64,000 nucleotides of DNA from Bosea sp. BIWAKO-01 (GCF_001748145.1 NZ_BCQA01000001.1:4614501-4678500); one strand, 5' to 3'; shown: positions 17,176 to 25,951, numbered from the stretch's first letter. Program-made: numbers and translations. The notes: a model not told the origin generated them from the sequence alone.

Positions 17176-18855
17176 ATGAACGCCCAGCTGCGCGGCCCGC
17201 GCGTCGCCAATTTCACCTGCGAGAAGCTGTCGGCCACCGGCTCGCGCGGCATGGTCGTCACCAATCATCCGCTCGCCTCGGCCGCGGGATCGCACATGCT
17301 GCTCGCGGGCGGCAATGCCATCGATGCGGCCGTCGCCTCGCTGTTCGCGCTCACCGTCGTCGAACCGATGATGGTCGGCGTTCTCGGCGGCGGCGTTGCC
17401 CATATCCGGCTGGCTGACGGTCGTCATCTCGTGCTTGACGGTTTGTCGACCGCGCCGGGCAAGGCCAGTGCCGACATGTATGAGGCGCTGTCTCACGAGG
17501 TCGGCAAGGCGCGCGATACGCGTGACCGCGAGAATCTCGTCGGCCCCAAGGCCGTCGCGGTTCCCGGAGCGCTCGCCGGCTGGTGCGAGGCGCTGGCGCG
17601 CTTCGGCACGCTGCCGCTCGCCGATGTGCTCCAACCCGCGATCCGGCTGGCCGAACGCGGGTTCGTGGTCAGCCCTTATCTCTCCGATTGCATCGCGGAT
17701 TGCGCGCCGGAACTCGCGCGCGATCCGGGACTCGCAAAACTGTTCCTACCGGGCGGGAAGGCCCTTCCGGCGGGTGAGCGGCTGGTTCAGGGGGATTATG
17801 CCGCAAGCCTGCGGCTGATCGCCGAGACCGGCCCCTCCGCGCTCTATGACGGACCGCTCGGCGCGGCGCTAACCTCCTTCATGGCGGCCAATGGCGGGCT
17901 GATCGACCAGGCAGATCTCGCCGCCTTCAAGGTGATCGAGCGCGAACCGGTGCGCGGTCGCTATCGCGGTTTCGAGATCCTCGGTCCGCCGCCGCCATCC
18001 TCCTCCGGCGTCCATATCGTGCAGATGCTGAACATCCTCGAGGGCTACGATATCGGTGCGCTCGGCTTCGGCTCGAGCGATGCCGTGCATCTCGTTGCCG
18101 AGGCCCTGAAGATCGCCTTCGCCGATCGGGCGGTGGCGACTGCGGACCCGGCCTTCGTCAGGGTGCCGATCGAGCGTCTGACGGCCAAGGCCTACGCCGA
18201 TGAGCGCCGCGCCGATATCGACATGACCCATACCAAGGCCTGGGCGGCCGGTCTCAGCGCTGGGGAATCCGCGAACACCACCCATGTCACTGTAGCGGAT
18301 GCGGCTGGCAATGTGGTTGCGACCACCCAGACGATCAACGGCCTGTTCGGCGCCTGCACTCAGATCCCCGGCACCGGGATGCTGACCAACAACTATATGT
18401 ATAATTTCGACCCGCATCCCGGCCGCGCGCTCTCGATCGCGCCAGGCAAGCGGGTCTTCACCTCGATGGCGCCGATGATGGTCCTGCGCGATGGCAAGCT
18501 TGCCTTCGCGCTCGGCCTGCCCGGCGGCCTGCGCATCTTCCCCTCGGCACTGCAGGCGATCGTCAACCTGATCGATCACGGCATGAGCCTGCAGGAGGCC
18601 GTCGAGGCGCCGCGTGTCTGGACGGAGGGTGGAGCCCTCGAACTCGAGAGCGGGATCCCGGATTCGGTCGCCAGCGAACTGACTGCGCGCGGCCATCAGA
18701 TTGCACGCGTGCAGCGTGTCGCCGGCGGCATGAATGCCATCGGCTTCAATTCCGACGGAACGCTCACCGGCGCAGCCTGCTGGCGCGCCGATGGCACGCC
18801 CGTCGCGATCTCCGGCGGGCTGGCGCGCGCCGGCGTCCGTTTCACCATTGCCTGA
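17176..18855 (+). CDS. Gamma-glutamyltransferase-family Ntn hydrolase
   Basis: A 559-residue precursor expected to self-cleave before Thr368 (NTTHVTVAD), giving about 40 and 20 kDa chains. Asn388 (TQTIN) and the oxyanion-type segment F-T-S-M-A-P are present. The large-chain Arg that holds the glutamyl alpha-carboxylate in GGT (R-E-M-A-P in E. coli) is replaced: the sequence reads L-S-T-A-P with Leu90. The Asp that binds the alpha-amino group is Asn410 (NNYMYNF). No signal peptide is visible. It probably hydrolyses another amide. ATG 17176 lies 12 bases after the RraA-like stop; longer reading inside that gene is not credible. Confidence 0.88.
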   Translation: MNAQLRGPRVANFTCEKLSATGSRGMVVTNHPLASAAGSHMLLAGGNAIDAAVASLFALTVVEPMMVGVLGGGVAHIRLADGRHLVLDGLSTAPGKASADMYEALSHEVGKARDTRDRENLVGPKAVAVPGALAGWCEALARFGTLPLADVLQPAIRLAERGFVVSPYLSDCIADCAPELARDPGLAKLFLPGGKALPAGERLVQGDYAASLRLIAETGPSALYDGPLGAALTSFMAANGGLIDQADLAAFKVIEREPVRGRYRGFEILGPPPPSSSGVHIVQMLNILEGYDIGALGFGSSDAVHLVAEALKIAFADRAVATADPAFVRVPIERLTAKAYADERRADIDMTHTKAWAAGLSAGESANTTHVTVADAAGNVVATTQTINGLFGACTQIPGTGMLTNNYMYNFDPHPGRALSIAPGKRVFTSMAPMMVLRDGKLAFALGLPGGLRIFPSALQAIVNLIDHGMSLQEAVEAPRVWTEGGALELESGIPDSVASELTARGHQIARVQRVAGGMNAIGFNSDGTLTGAACWRADGTPVAISGGLARAGVRFTIA

Positions 18856-18883
18856 TTTCGTTCAAGCCAATCGGACCATCATC

Positions 18884-19849
18884 ATGTCAGAAACCATCGT
18901 CGTCCTCGATCCCATGGCGCCTGAACGCGCCGACAAGCTCAGGGCGCTCCTGCCGCCGGGTTTCGTCCTCACGCATGGTACGGCGCGCGGCGACGATCAC
19001 ATGAAGGAGATCATCGCGGAGGCCGAATACGCGATCGCGGGACAGGTCGGCGTCAATGCCGAGGTGCTGAAGGCGGCGAAGAAGCTCAAGCTGCTGCACA
19101 AATGGGGCGTCGGGGTCGATAATCTCGACACCCAGACCGCCAAGCAGCTTGGCATCAAGGTTGCCCGCACCACGGGCAGCAATGCCGTGCCGGTCGCCGA
19201 GTTCACGCTCGGGCTGATGCTCTCGGCCCTGCGTCACATTTCCTTCGGCCATGCCGAGCTGAAGAAGGGTGACTGGCGTGGCGGGCGCCTGCCGGGCGAC
19301 ACCTTCACCCTGTCCGGCAAGACGGTCGGGATCGTAGGCTTCGGCGCCATCGGCCAGAATGTCGCGAAACTGCTGAAGGGCTTTGGCTGCACGATCCTGT
19401 ATTCGAAGCGCCAGCCGCTCTCCGCCGCAGAGGAAGCCGAGCTTGGCGTGAAGCACGCTTCGCTGGCAGAACTGCTGGCGAAGTCCGACGTCGTCTCGCT
19501 GCATTGCCCCCTGACGCCGGAGACGGCGAACATGATCGACAGGTCTGCCTTCGCTGCGATGAAGAAGACGGCGGTGCTTATCAATGTGGCGCGCGGCGGC
19601 GTCGTCGCCGAGAACGACTTGATCGAGGCTCTCCGCGCCAAGGAGATTGCCGGCGCCGCGATGGACGTGTTCGAGATCGAGCCGCTGCCGGCTGACAGCC
19701 CGCTGCTCGGGCTCGACAATCTGGTGGTGACGCCGCATCTGGCGGCGATCGCATCCGACAATTTCGCCCCGACGGTCAAGCGGATGTTCGACAACATCGC
19801 TCGTGTCTCGCGCGGCGAGCCGGTGCCCGAGCGCGACAGCGTCGTCTGA
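18884..19849 (+). CDS. D-isomer-specific 2-hydroxyacid dehydrogenase
   Basis: A 321-residue NAD-dependent dehydrogenase of the phosphoglycerate/glyoxylate reductase family. The Rossmann motif VGIVGFGAIG holds G152, G154 and G157. The catalytic set is Arg237 (INVARGGVV), Glu266 (EIEP) and His285 (TPHLAA). It interconverts a 2-keto acid and a D-2-hydroxy acid. It sits between the GGT-family and mgsA genes. It could reduce a ketoacid produced by the cluster. The exact substrate is unknown. Confidence 0.93.
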   Translation: MSETIVVLDPMAPERADKLRALLPPGFVLTHGTARGDDHMKEIIAEAEYAIAGQVGVNAEVLKAAKKLKLLHKWGVGVDNLDTQTAKQLGIKVARTTGSNAVPVAEFTLGLMLSALRHISFGHAELKKGDWRGGRLPGDTFTLSGKTVGIVGFGAIGQNVAKLLKGFGCTILYSKRQPLSAAEEAELGVKHASLAELLAKSDVVSLHCPLTPETANMIDRSAFAAMKKTAVLINVARGGVVAENDLIEALRAKEIAGAAMDVFEIEPLPADSPLLGLDNLVVTPHLAAIASDNFAPTVKRMFDNIARVSRGEPVPERDSVV

Positions 19850-19880
19850 GCCTGCGCGGGCTGGAACAGGGAAGGCGGAC

Positions 19881-20279
19881 ATGACGAAACGGCTCGGCAT
19901 CGGCTTGATCGCCCATGACCGCAAGAAGCCCGATCTTGCGGCCTGGGTGACGCGCAACATCCAGGTGCTGAGCGCGCATCGCCTGGTCGCCACGGCGACG
20001 ACCGGCTCCGTGCTGAAGCAGAGCCACCCGGATGTCAGCGTCGAGACCGTGAAGAGCGGCCCGCTTGGCGGCGATCAGCAGATCGGAGCGATGATCGCCG
20101 AGGGCAAGATCGACGTGCTGATCTTCTTTCCCGATCCGCTTGCCGCCATGCCCCATGACGTCGATGTCAAGGCGCTGCTTCGCCTCGTCCTTGTCTATGA
20201 TATCCCCGCGGCCTTCAGCCCGAGCACCGCCGACGCATTGATCATGTCGGACGTGTTCTCTCCGGCACGGAAGCGCTAG
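19881..20279 (+). CDS. mgsA: Methylglyoxal synthase
   Basis: A 132-residue enzyme converting dihydroxyacetone phosphate to methylglyoxal and phosphate. Conserved residues are in place: H12-D13 (IAHDRKK), catalytic Asp65 (GPLGGDQQ), Asp85 (F-P-D-P-L), His92 and Asp95 (PHDVDVKALLRL). It is shorter than the E. coli enzyme because the N- and C-termini are trimmed. GGAAGGCGG precedes ATG 19881. Its last 38 bases overlap the end of the convergent RND pump gene. Its place after a D-hydroxyacid dehydrogenase could link it to lactate or detoxification chemistry, which is inference. Confidence 0.93.
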   Translation: MTKRLGIGLIAHDRKKPDLAAWVTRNIQVLSAHRLVATATTGSVLKQSHPDVSVETVKSGPLGGDQQIGAMIAEGKIDVLIFFPDPLAAMPHDVDVKALLRLVLVYDIPAAFSPSTADALIMSDVFSPARKR

Positions 20280-23200
20280 TGGGCTTGGGATTGGCCCATT
20301 TCGCGATGGTCAGGGCCTTCGACAGCCGCTCCATGTAGAGAAACAGCACCGGCGTGATGAAGAGCGTCAGCACCTGCGAGATCAGCAGGCCGCCGACGAC
20401 CGCGATGCCGAGCGGCTGACGCAGCTCGGCGCTGGCGCCGGCACCGAGCGCGATCGGCAAGGTGCCCATCAGCGCCGCCAGCGTCGTCATCAGGATCGGG
20501 CGGAAACGCATCAGGCAGGCGCGGTGGATCGCATCCTGAGAAGCTACGCCCTCGCGTTGCAGCACGAGCGCGACATCGATCATCATGATCGCGTTCTTTT
20601 TGACGATGCCGATCAGCATCAGCATGCCGATGATGGCGATCACCGACAGATCGAGGCCGAAGAGGCGCAGCGCGGCCAGGGCGCCGATGGCCGCCGATGG
20701 CAGGCCGGTCAGGATCGTCAGGGGATGGATGAAGCTCTCATAGAGGATGCCGAGCACGATATAGATCGTGAGGATCGCGCCGGCGATCAGCAGGCCCTGG
20801 TTGGCGAGCGAATCCTGGAAGGTCTTGGCGGTGCCGGCAAGCGTCGTCGAGAGCGTCGTCGGTAACCCAAGCTCCGTCTTGATGGTGTTGATCCTGGTCA
20901 CACTGTCGCCGAGCGCGACGCCCGCAGGGAGGTTGTAGGAAATGGTCACCGCCGGAAGCTGGCCGAGCTGGTTCACCGTCAGCTGCCCCGCCGTGCGCTC
21001 GACGTGGGCGAAGGAGCCGAGCGGGACGAGCAGGCCGTTGCTGGCGCGCACGCGGATCGCGTCGAGCTTGTCGGCCGTCCAGCCCAGGGCGGGGTCGAAC
21101 TCGACAACCACCTCGTAGCTGTCTCCGGTGGTGAAGATCGTCGAGACCTGACGGACGCCGAAGCCGGAATAGAGCGTCGAGCGCAATGTGTCGGCGGCGA
21201 TCTGCAGTGAGTTTGCCTTGTCGCGGTCGATGACCAGGGTCGCTTGCAGGGCGTTGTTCTGGAGATCGGTGGTGACGTCGGCGAAGGTCGCGCGATCCTG
21301 GCTCATCGCATCGGCGAGCTTCAGCGCCCAATCGTTCATCTGCGCCTGGTCGAGCCCCTGCACCACGAGCTGATATTGGCTCTTGGAGGCGCGCGCACCG
21401 ATATTGAGGTTCTGGACCGGTGTCATGAAGGCGTTGATGCCGGCGACCTGAGCGAGCTGCCTGCGCAGGTCGGAGAGTACGGTCTGCAGAGCAGGACGTT
21501 CGGTTCTCGGCTTCAACTCGACGAAGAGGCGCCCGGCATTGAGCGCGCCGCTGCCGCCACCTCCGCCTCCGCCTCCGACGGAGGACGCGACATGGCTGAC
21601 ATAGGGCGAGTTGCGGAAGACGTCGGCAACCTCCTTCTGCAGCCCTTGCATCGCGGCGAATGAGATATCTCGCCTCGCTTCCGTCGCGACCTGGAGCTGG
21701 CCGATATCCTCTTGCGGGAAGAAGCCCTTGGGCGTGGTCTGGAAGAGCCAGACCGTGCCGATCACAGTTGCGAAGAAGGCGGCCAGCATCAGCGGCTGCA
21801 CGCGCAGGCAGAGCGTCAGCGCGCGGTCATAGCCGCGCAGGATGCCCTCAAAGCCGCGTTCGAGAATATGGCCGAGGCCCCGCTTGGGACCGTGCTGGTC
21901 GGCGCTGGTCAAGAGCCGCGAGCAGAGCATCGGCGTCAGTGTCAGGGACACGAAGGCCGAGGCGAGGATCGCAACGGTGACGACCACCGCGAATTCGTTG
22001 AAGATCCGCCCGATGACGCCGCCCATCAACAGCACGGGGATGAAGACCGCGACAAGCGAGAGCGAGATCGAGATGATGGTGAAGCCGATTTCGCGCGAGC
22101 CCTTGAGAGCTGCGTCAAAGGCTGAGAGCCCATCCTCTTCCATGTGCCGGACGATGTTCTCGAGCATGACGATGGCGTCGTCGACGACCAGCCCGACCGA
22201 GAGCGTCAGGCCGAGCAGCGAGATGTTGTCGATGGAGAAGCCGAGCACATACATCGCCGCGAGCGTTGAGATGATCGAGATCGGTACGGCAACGGCCGGG
22301 ATCAGGGTCGCGGTGAGCCTTCTCAGGAAGACGAAGATTACCATGATGACCAGAACGATGGTCAGCCCCAGCGTGAACTGGACATCCTCGACCGCGGCGC
22401 GGATCGAGGTCGAACGGTCATTGAGCTGCGCCAGTTGCGCTGCTGCCGGCAACTGCTCGCGGAACGCAGGCAGCATGGCCTTGACCCTGTCGACGACGTC
22501 GACGGTGTTGGCATCGGGCTGGCGCTGCACCGCGAGCACGACGGCCGGCATGCCGTCATAGGTGCTGGCTGTCTGCGTATTCTCGACCGAGTCGATCACC
22601 TTCGCGACATCGCCGAGGCGGACGGGCTTGCCGTTGCGCGTGGCGATGATGACATCGGCGAACTGCGCTGCATTTGCGAGCTGTGTGCTGGCCTGGATCG
22701 TCAGCTGCTGCCGGTCGTTCTGCACCGTGCCGACCGGAGAATTGTCGTTGGCGGAGGTGATCGCATTCTGCAAGGTGTCGACGCCGATGCCGCGAGCCGC
22801 CAGAGCGGTCGGGTCGATGCGGATGCGCACCGCGTATTTCTGGCTGCCGAAGATCAGGACCTGCGCAACCCCGTCGACAGTCGACAGGGCAGGCGAGATC
22901 ACCTGCTGTGCGAAGGCATCGAGCTGCGAGAGCGGGATGATGTCGCTCTTCAGCGCGAGAAGGATGATCGGCGCGTCGGCCGGGTTCACCTTGCGATAGC
23001 TGGGCGGCGCGGTCATCTCGATCGGCAGCTGCTTCTGGGCGCGCGCAATCGCGGCCTGCACATCGGCCGCAGCGGCGTCAATGTTGCGATTGAGCACGAA
23101 CTGGATGGCAATCGAGGTCGCACCCTGGGAATTCGTCGTCGCGATGCTGTCGATGCCGGCGATCGTGGCGAATTGCTTGATCAAGGGTGTCGCGACCGAG

Positions 23201-23382
23201 GTCGCCATGGTGTCGGGAGAGGCGCCGGGCAGTTGCGCCGAGACGTTCACAACCGGGAATTCGGCGCGGGGCAGGGCCGCGACCGGCAGGAAACGATAGG
23301 CGAAGAGCCCCGCCAGGACCAGCGAGACCGACATCAGGATGGTCGCCACGGGGTGGCGGATGCAGAATCCAGAGATGCTCAT
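20242..23382 (-). CDS. RND-family multidrug efflux permease (AcrB/MdtB-like)
   Basis: A 1,046-residue inner-membrane proton/drug antiporter of full family length. TM1 begins MSISGFCIRHPVATILM. TM4 carries the proton-relay pair in GLVVDDAIVMLENI. The two large periplasmic loops and the duplicated half (MMIDVALVLQREG region) are recognisable. A run of eight to nine glycines lies in the second periplasmic loop (SSVGGGGGGGG), possibly a flexible length-variable tract. It is coupled to the adaptor gene (ATGA overlap at 23379-23382). The outer-membrane partner could be the TolC at 60389. Confidence 0.95.
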   Translation of the reverse strand: MSISGFCIRHPVATILMSVSLVLAGLFAYRFLPVAALPRAEFPVVNVSAQLPGASPDTMATSVATPLIKQFATIAGIDSIATTNSQGATSIAIQFVLNRNIDAAAADVQAAIARAQKQLPIEMTAPPSYRKVNPADAPIILLALKSDIIPLSQLDAFAQQVISPALSTVDGVAQVLIFGSQKYAVRIRIDPTALAARGIGVDTLQNAITSANDNSPVGTVQNDRQQLTIQASTQLANAAQFADVIIATRNGKPVRLGDVAKVIDSVENTQTASTYDGMPAVVLAVQRQPDANTVDVVDRVKAMLPAFREQLPAAAQLAQLNDRSTSIRAAVEDVQFTLGLTIVLVIMVIFVFLRRLTATLIPAVAVPISIISTLAAMYVLGFSIDNISLLGLTLSVGLVVDDAIVMLENIVRHMEEDGLSAFDAALKGSREIGFTIISISLSLVAVFIPVLLMGGVIGRIFNEFAVVVTVAILASAFVSLTLTPMLCSRLLTSADQHGPKRGLGHILERGFEGILRGYDRALTLCLRVQPLMLAAFFATVIGTVWLFQTTPKGFFPQEDIGQLQVATEARRDISFAAMQGLQKEVADVFRNSPYVSHVASSVGGGGGGGGSGALNAGRLFVELKPRTERPALQTVLSDLRRQLAQVAGINAFMTPVQNLNIGARASKSQYQLVVQGLDQAQMNDWALKLADAMSQDRATFADVTTDLQNNALQATLVIDRDKANSLQIAADTLRSTLYSGFGVRQVSTIFTTGDSYEVVVEFDPALGWTADKLDAIRVRASNGLLVPLGSFAHVERTAGQLTVNQLGQLPAVTISYNLPAGVALGDSVTRINTIKTELGLPTTLSTTLAGTAKTFQDSLANQGLLIAGAILTIYIVLGILYESFIHPLTILTGLPSAAIGALAALRLFGLDLSVIAIIGMLMLIGIVKKNAIMMIDVALVLQREGVASQDAIHRACLMRFRPILMTTLAALMGTLPIALGAGASAELRQPLGIAVVGGLLISQVLTLFITPVLFLYMERLSKALTIAKWANPKPTSASVPERTRPT

Positions 23383-24587
23383 GACCGGCCTCCGTCGGCG
23401 ATGGTCTCCTTGCCTGCCGCGGGCTTGGTATCCGCTCCGGGAGGGGTGCGCTCGCGGACGCGGGCTCCCGGCTTGAGCCGCATCTGGCCGTCGACGACCA
23501 CGCGCTCGCCTGCCGCAACACCGTCTGAGATGACAGTCCTGTCGCCATCGACGAGGGCGATGCTGACCTGTCTCAGGTCGGTCGTGTCGTCAGGTTTGAT
23601 GACATAGACATAGGAGCCCTTCTGCCCGACCTGCACGGCGACCGTCGGGATGATCGTGGCGTTGTCCAGCCTGTCGGCCTCGACCGCGACGTCGACATAC
23701 TGGCCCGGCCAGAGCGAGAGGTCGGCATTGGCGAAAGCAGCCTTGGCCGCGATGGTGCCGGAAGCGATGTCCACGCTGGAATCGACGAAGGTGAGGGTTC
23801 CTTCTGCCGGCGGGTGCGGCGAGTCGGCGGGTTTTGCGGTGACCTTGAGAACCTTGCCGGCCGTGAGCGCCGCTTGCAGCATCGGTACTTCGCGTTCCGG
23901 CAAGGTGAAGGCGACGCGGATCGGCTTGACCTGCGTGATCGTGACGAGACCCGGGCCAGCGCTGTTGGCGCTGACGAGATTGCCCGGCGTGACCAGCACG
24001 GCGCCCGCTCGTCCATCGATCGGTGAGGTGATCTTGGTATAGCTCAGCTTGAGCATGTCTGACTCAAGCGCTGCCTTGTCCGCCAGGATCGTCGCGGCTG
24101 CCGTCTTCTCATCGGCAATACCCTGGTCCACGGATTGCTGCGTGCCGGCGTTCTTCGCCAGCAATTGCTGGAAGCGGGCGAGGTCGGCCTGGGCACGGTC
24201 ATGGGTCGCCTGGTCGCGGGCGAGAGCGGCCTGATCCCTCGCAACTTGCGTGCGCAGATCGCGGTCGTCGAGTGTGAAGAGCAGGTCGCCGGCCTTGACG
24301 AATTGTCCATCCTTGACGTGCTGCTCGGTGATCTGGCTATCGAGGCGTGATTTGACGGTGACGATCGCCGGGGATTCGACGAAGCCGATAGCCCGCTTAT
24401 GCACGGGGACATCGTCCGTGGTCGCCTTGGCGGTTACGACCGAGACAGGTGCTTCGCCGCGCGTTGTGGTGGTGCGGGAGGCGCTGTCCTTGCCCTGGTT
24501 TGGGTTCGGGAGCTTCAGCCACAAGCCGGCGCCAACGGCGCCCACGGCGAGAATGGCGATCAACCAGAGTGATTTTGAGCCTTTCAT
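23379..24587 (-). CDS. RND efflux periplasmic adaptor (membrane fusion protein)
   Basis: A 402-residue HlyD/AcrA-type adaptor with an N-terminal membrane anchor (LWLIAILAVGAVGAGLWL), a lipoyl half-motif (GQFVKAGDLLFTLDDRDL) and a coiled-coil hairpin rich in Ala, Gln and Asp. Beta-barrel and membrane-proximal domains follow (VTPGNLVSANS). ATG 24587 has GGAG eight bases upstream; a start at 24605 would add six residues. It links the RND pump to an outer-membrane channel. Confidence 0.93.
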   Translation of the reverse strand: MKGSKSLWLIAILAVGAVGAGLWLKLPNPNQGKDSASRTTTTRGEAPVSVVTAKATTDDVPVHKRAIGFVESPAIVTVKSRLDSQITEQHVKDGQFVKAGDLLFTLDDRDLRTQVARDQAALARDQATHDRAQADLARFQQLLAKNAGTQQSVDQGIADEKTAAATILADKAALESDMLKLSYTKITSPIDGRAGAVLVTPGNLVSANSAGPGLVTITQVKPIRVAFTLPEREVPMLQAALTAGKVLKVTAKPADSPHPPAEGTLTFVDSSVDIASGTIAAKAAFANADLSLWPGQYVDVAVEADRLDNATIIPTVAVQVGQKGSYVYVIKPDDTTDLRQVSIALVDGDRTVISDGVAAGERVVVDGQMRLKPGARVRERTPPGADTKPAAGKETIADGGRS

Positions 24588-24606
24588 CGAGCCTACTCCG
24601 CGCAAC

Positions 24607-25098
24607 TCAAACGGCGCCGCCAGCAGGCACGCGACGCGCGGCCAGCTTGTCCTCGGCGCGCTCCGGGAGACCGAGCCTCAGTTTATTCCGGACAGATCCA
24701 AGCGTCGCCAAGGTGGTTGCGAGAGCCGTTTCGTCGACACCATCGAAGATCTCGCCGGCAATTTCCGCTCGCAATCCATCGAGATCATCAACCAGCTTTC
24801 GGCCGGCCGAAGTCAGATGCAGGAGCCGCGCGCGCCGGTCCTGGAGATCAAGGCGGCGCTCGACGAGTTCCTGGCCTTCCAGCCGGTCAATCAGGCGTGT
24901 CAATGAGATCGGTTGCAGCTCGAGCATCTCGGCGAGCGTGGCCTGATTGAGACCTTCCGCGCGGCGGAGACGAGCCAGCACGCTCCATTGCGCGCGGGTC
25001 GTGCCATTTTCCCGTGCGCGCTGATCGACGTAGCTGCGCAGTTGCCGGGAGGTCTCGAGAAGCTGGAAAACGAGTTCGCGCTTGAGTGGGCGCCGCAT
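24607..25098 (-). CDS. MarR-family transcriptional regulator
   Basis: A 163-residue MarR protein with the winged-helix core (TRAQWSVLARLRRAEGLNQA, then LAEMLELQPISLTRLIDRLE) and the beta-wing containing D-L-Q-D-R-R-A-R. It is the first gene of a three-gene efflux operon, 19 bases before the adaptor start. A 36-base palindrome overlaps its own Shine-Dalgarno, so it very probably represses the operon and itself until a phenolic or drug-like ligand binds. Ligand identity is unknown. Confidence 0.92.
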   Translation of the reverse strand: MRRPLKRELVFQLLETSRQLRSYVDQRARENGTTRAQWSVLARLRRAEGLNQATLAEMLELQPISLTRLIDRLEGQELVERRLDLQDRRARLLHLTSAGRKLVDDLDGLRAEIAGEIFDGVDETALATTLATLGSVRNKLRLGLPERAEDKLAARRVPAGGAV

Positions 25099-25104
25099 GT
25101 TCAG

Positions 25105-25140
25105 GCCTCCATATCATAAGCTAGCTCATGATATGGAGGC
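25105..25140 (-). promoter_or_regulatory. 36-base palindrome over the marR ribosome binding site
   Basis: Arms GCCTCCATATCAT (25105-25117) and ATGATATGGAGGC (25128-25140) are perfect reverse complements. The centre contains AGCTAGCT, so only one base pair of the 36-base palindrome is mismatched. On the minus strand the GGAGG in the arm is the marR Shine-Dalgarno, seven bases from the ATG, and TATGAT could be a -10. It is the obvious candidate operator for MarR autorepression. Confidence 0.8.
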
Positions 25141-25193
25141 GATTGCGGCATTTCGGCGTTGCGGTGGCGGAGATTTGAAGTCGGGGGCGATTG

Positions 25194-25514
25194 TCAGGAT
25201 GCGGGGTGAGGAGGCTGCGGCACCCGGGCGGGCTTCGACTGCCCGACATGACACGCCAGTTCGGAGAAGGAGAGCGGGGCGTCCCCGGTATTCCTCAAGG
25301 CGGCGCTCAGAAAGCGCACGGGGAATGTGACGGCGTCAGCATTGCTCTCCCGGAGTTGGCCCATGCGTCGGTGGTCGGAGCGGAGGCTCGTTTCCGCACG
25401 GTCCAGGGCCCACTCGACCTCGGCTTCCTCGACAAGTCCCTTGCGAACCAGCAGGCGCGTGAGTTCGGCTACGGCGACGAGCAGGCCTTCTAGCTGCAGG
25501 TTGGCTGTATTCAT
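25194..25514 (-). CDS. Small conserved-type hypothetical protein, 106 aa
   Basis: I do not recognise the family. The frame starts at an ATG preceded by GGGAG six bases upstream. The first 45 residues form an amphipathic helical region (LLVAVAELTRLLVRKGLVEE), followed by a charged helix and a less ordered C-terminus ending in Pro and His. No signal peptide or membrane segment is seen. It is monocistronic on the minus strand upstream of the marR operon. The good ribosome binding site and normal composition support a real gene. Confidence 0.6.
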   Translation of the reverse strand: MNTANLQLEGLLVAVAELTRLLVRKGLVEEAEVEWALDRAETSLRSDHRRMGQLRESNADAVTFPVRFLSAALRNTGDAPLSFSELACHVGQSKPARVPQPPHPAS

Positions 25515-25717
25515 CGCGAACTCCCATCTCGACAGTGGGCGGCGGGCCGGCGTCGGCCGGCCACTTCAAGTCTGGTCAGAATCCGCCGTTTGCCTGCCGG
25601 CAAGACTCGGACAGCGCAGACGACCCTACGCTCAACTCAGGCCCGTGCGAAGCAGCAAGCAGCATGCGGTCCCGCCGTCGCACCGGAGGGCTCTCTCACG
25701 CAGGGGCAAGCGAGGAA
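25515..25717. other. Intergenic gap
   Basis: A 203-base stretch upstream of the 106-aa gene. I see no convincing gene or strong structure. It probably holds that gene's promoter. Confidence 0.4.
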
Positions 25718-25879
25718 TCAGCTGGAGGCTTCGATGCCGGCGATCGTGATCAGCCCAGCCAGAGCGAGCCCTGACCAGACAAGCTCCGCGATGAAGCCAT
25801 GGGTGGGAATACTGCCGGTGAGGACTGAGACCATTCCTCCGCAAAGGACCACTGCCGAGGCGAACACCACGCCATTCAT
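25718..25879 (-). CDS. Small membrane protein, 53 aa
   Basis: The product is a short hydrophobic protein beginning MNGVVFASAVVLCGGMVSV and continuing with a second hydrophobic stretch (LVWSGLALAGLITIAGIEA), so two membrane helices are likely. The ATG at 25879 has GGGAGG eight bases upstream, which decides the start over a much longer 141-codon reading of the same frame with poor upstream character. The family is unknown to me and the function cannot be stated. Confidence 0.6.
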   Translation of the reverse strand: MNGVVFASAVVLCGGMVSVLTGSIPTHGFIAELVWSGLALAGLITIAGIEASS

Positions 25880-25927
25880 GACCGCAACCTCCCGCATTTC
25901 GCCGCTAACGCCGCAGCGACGCAAAGG

Positions 25928-25951
25928 TTCCGACTGCCGTCGGAATTTTTT
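25928..25951 (+). terminator. Hairpin plus T-run resembling an intrinsic terminator
   Basis: TTCCGAC (25928-25934) pairs perfectly with GTCGGAA (25939-25945) around TGCC, followed by six T residues on the plus strand. No plus-strand gene lies immediately upstream, so it would end an antisense or unannotated transcript; chance or an operator role is possible. Confidence 0.35.
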
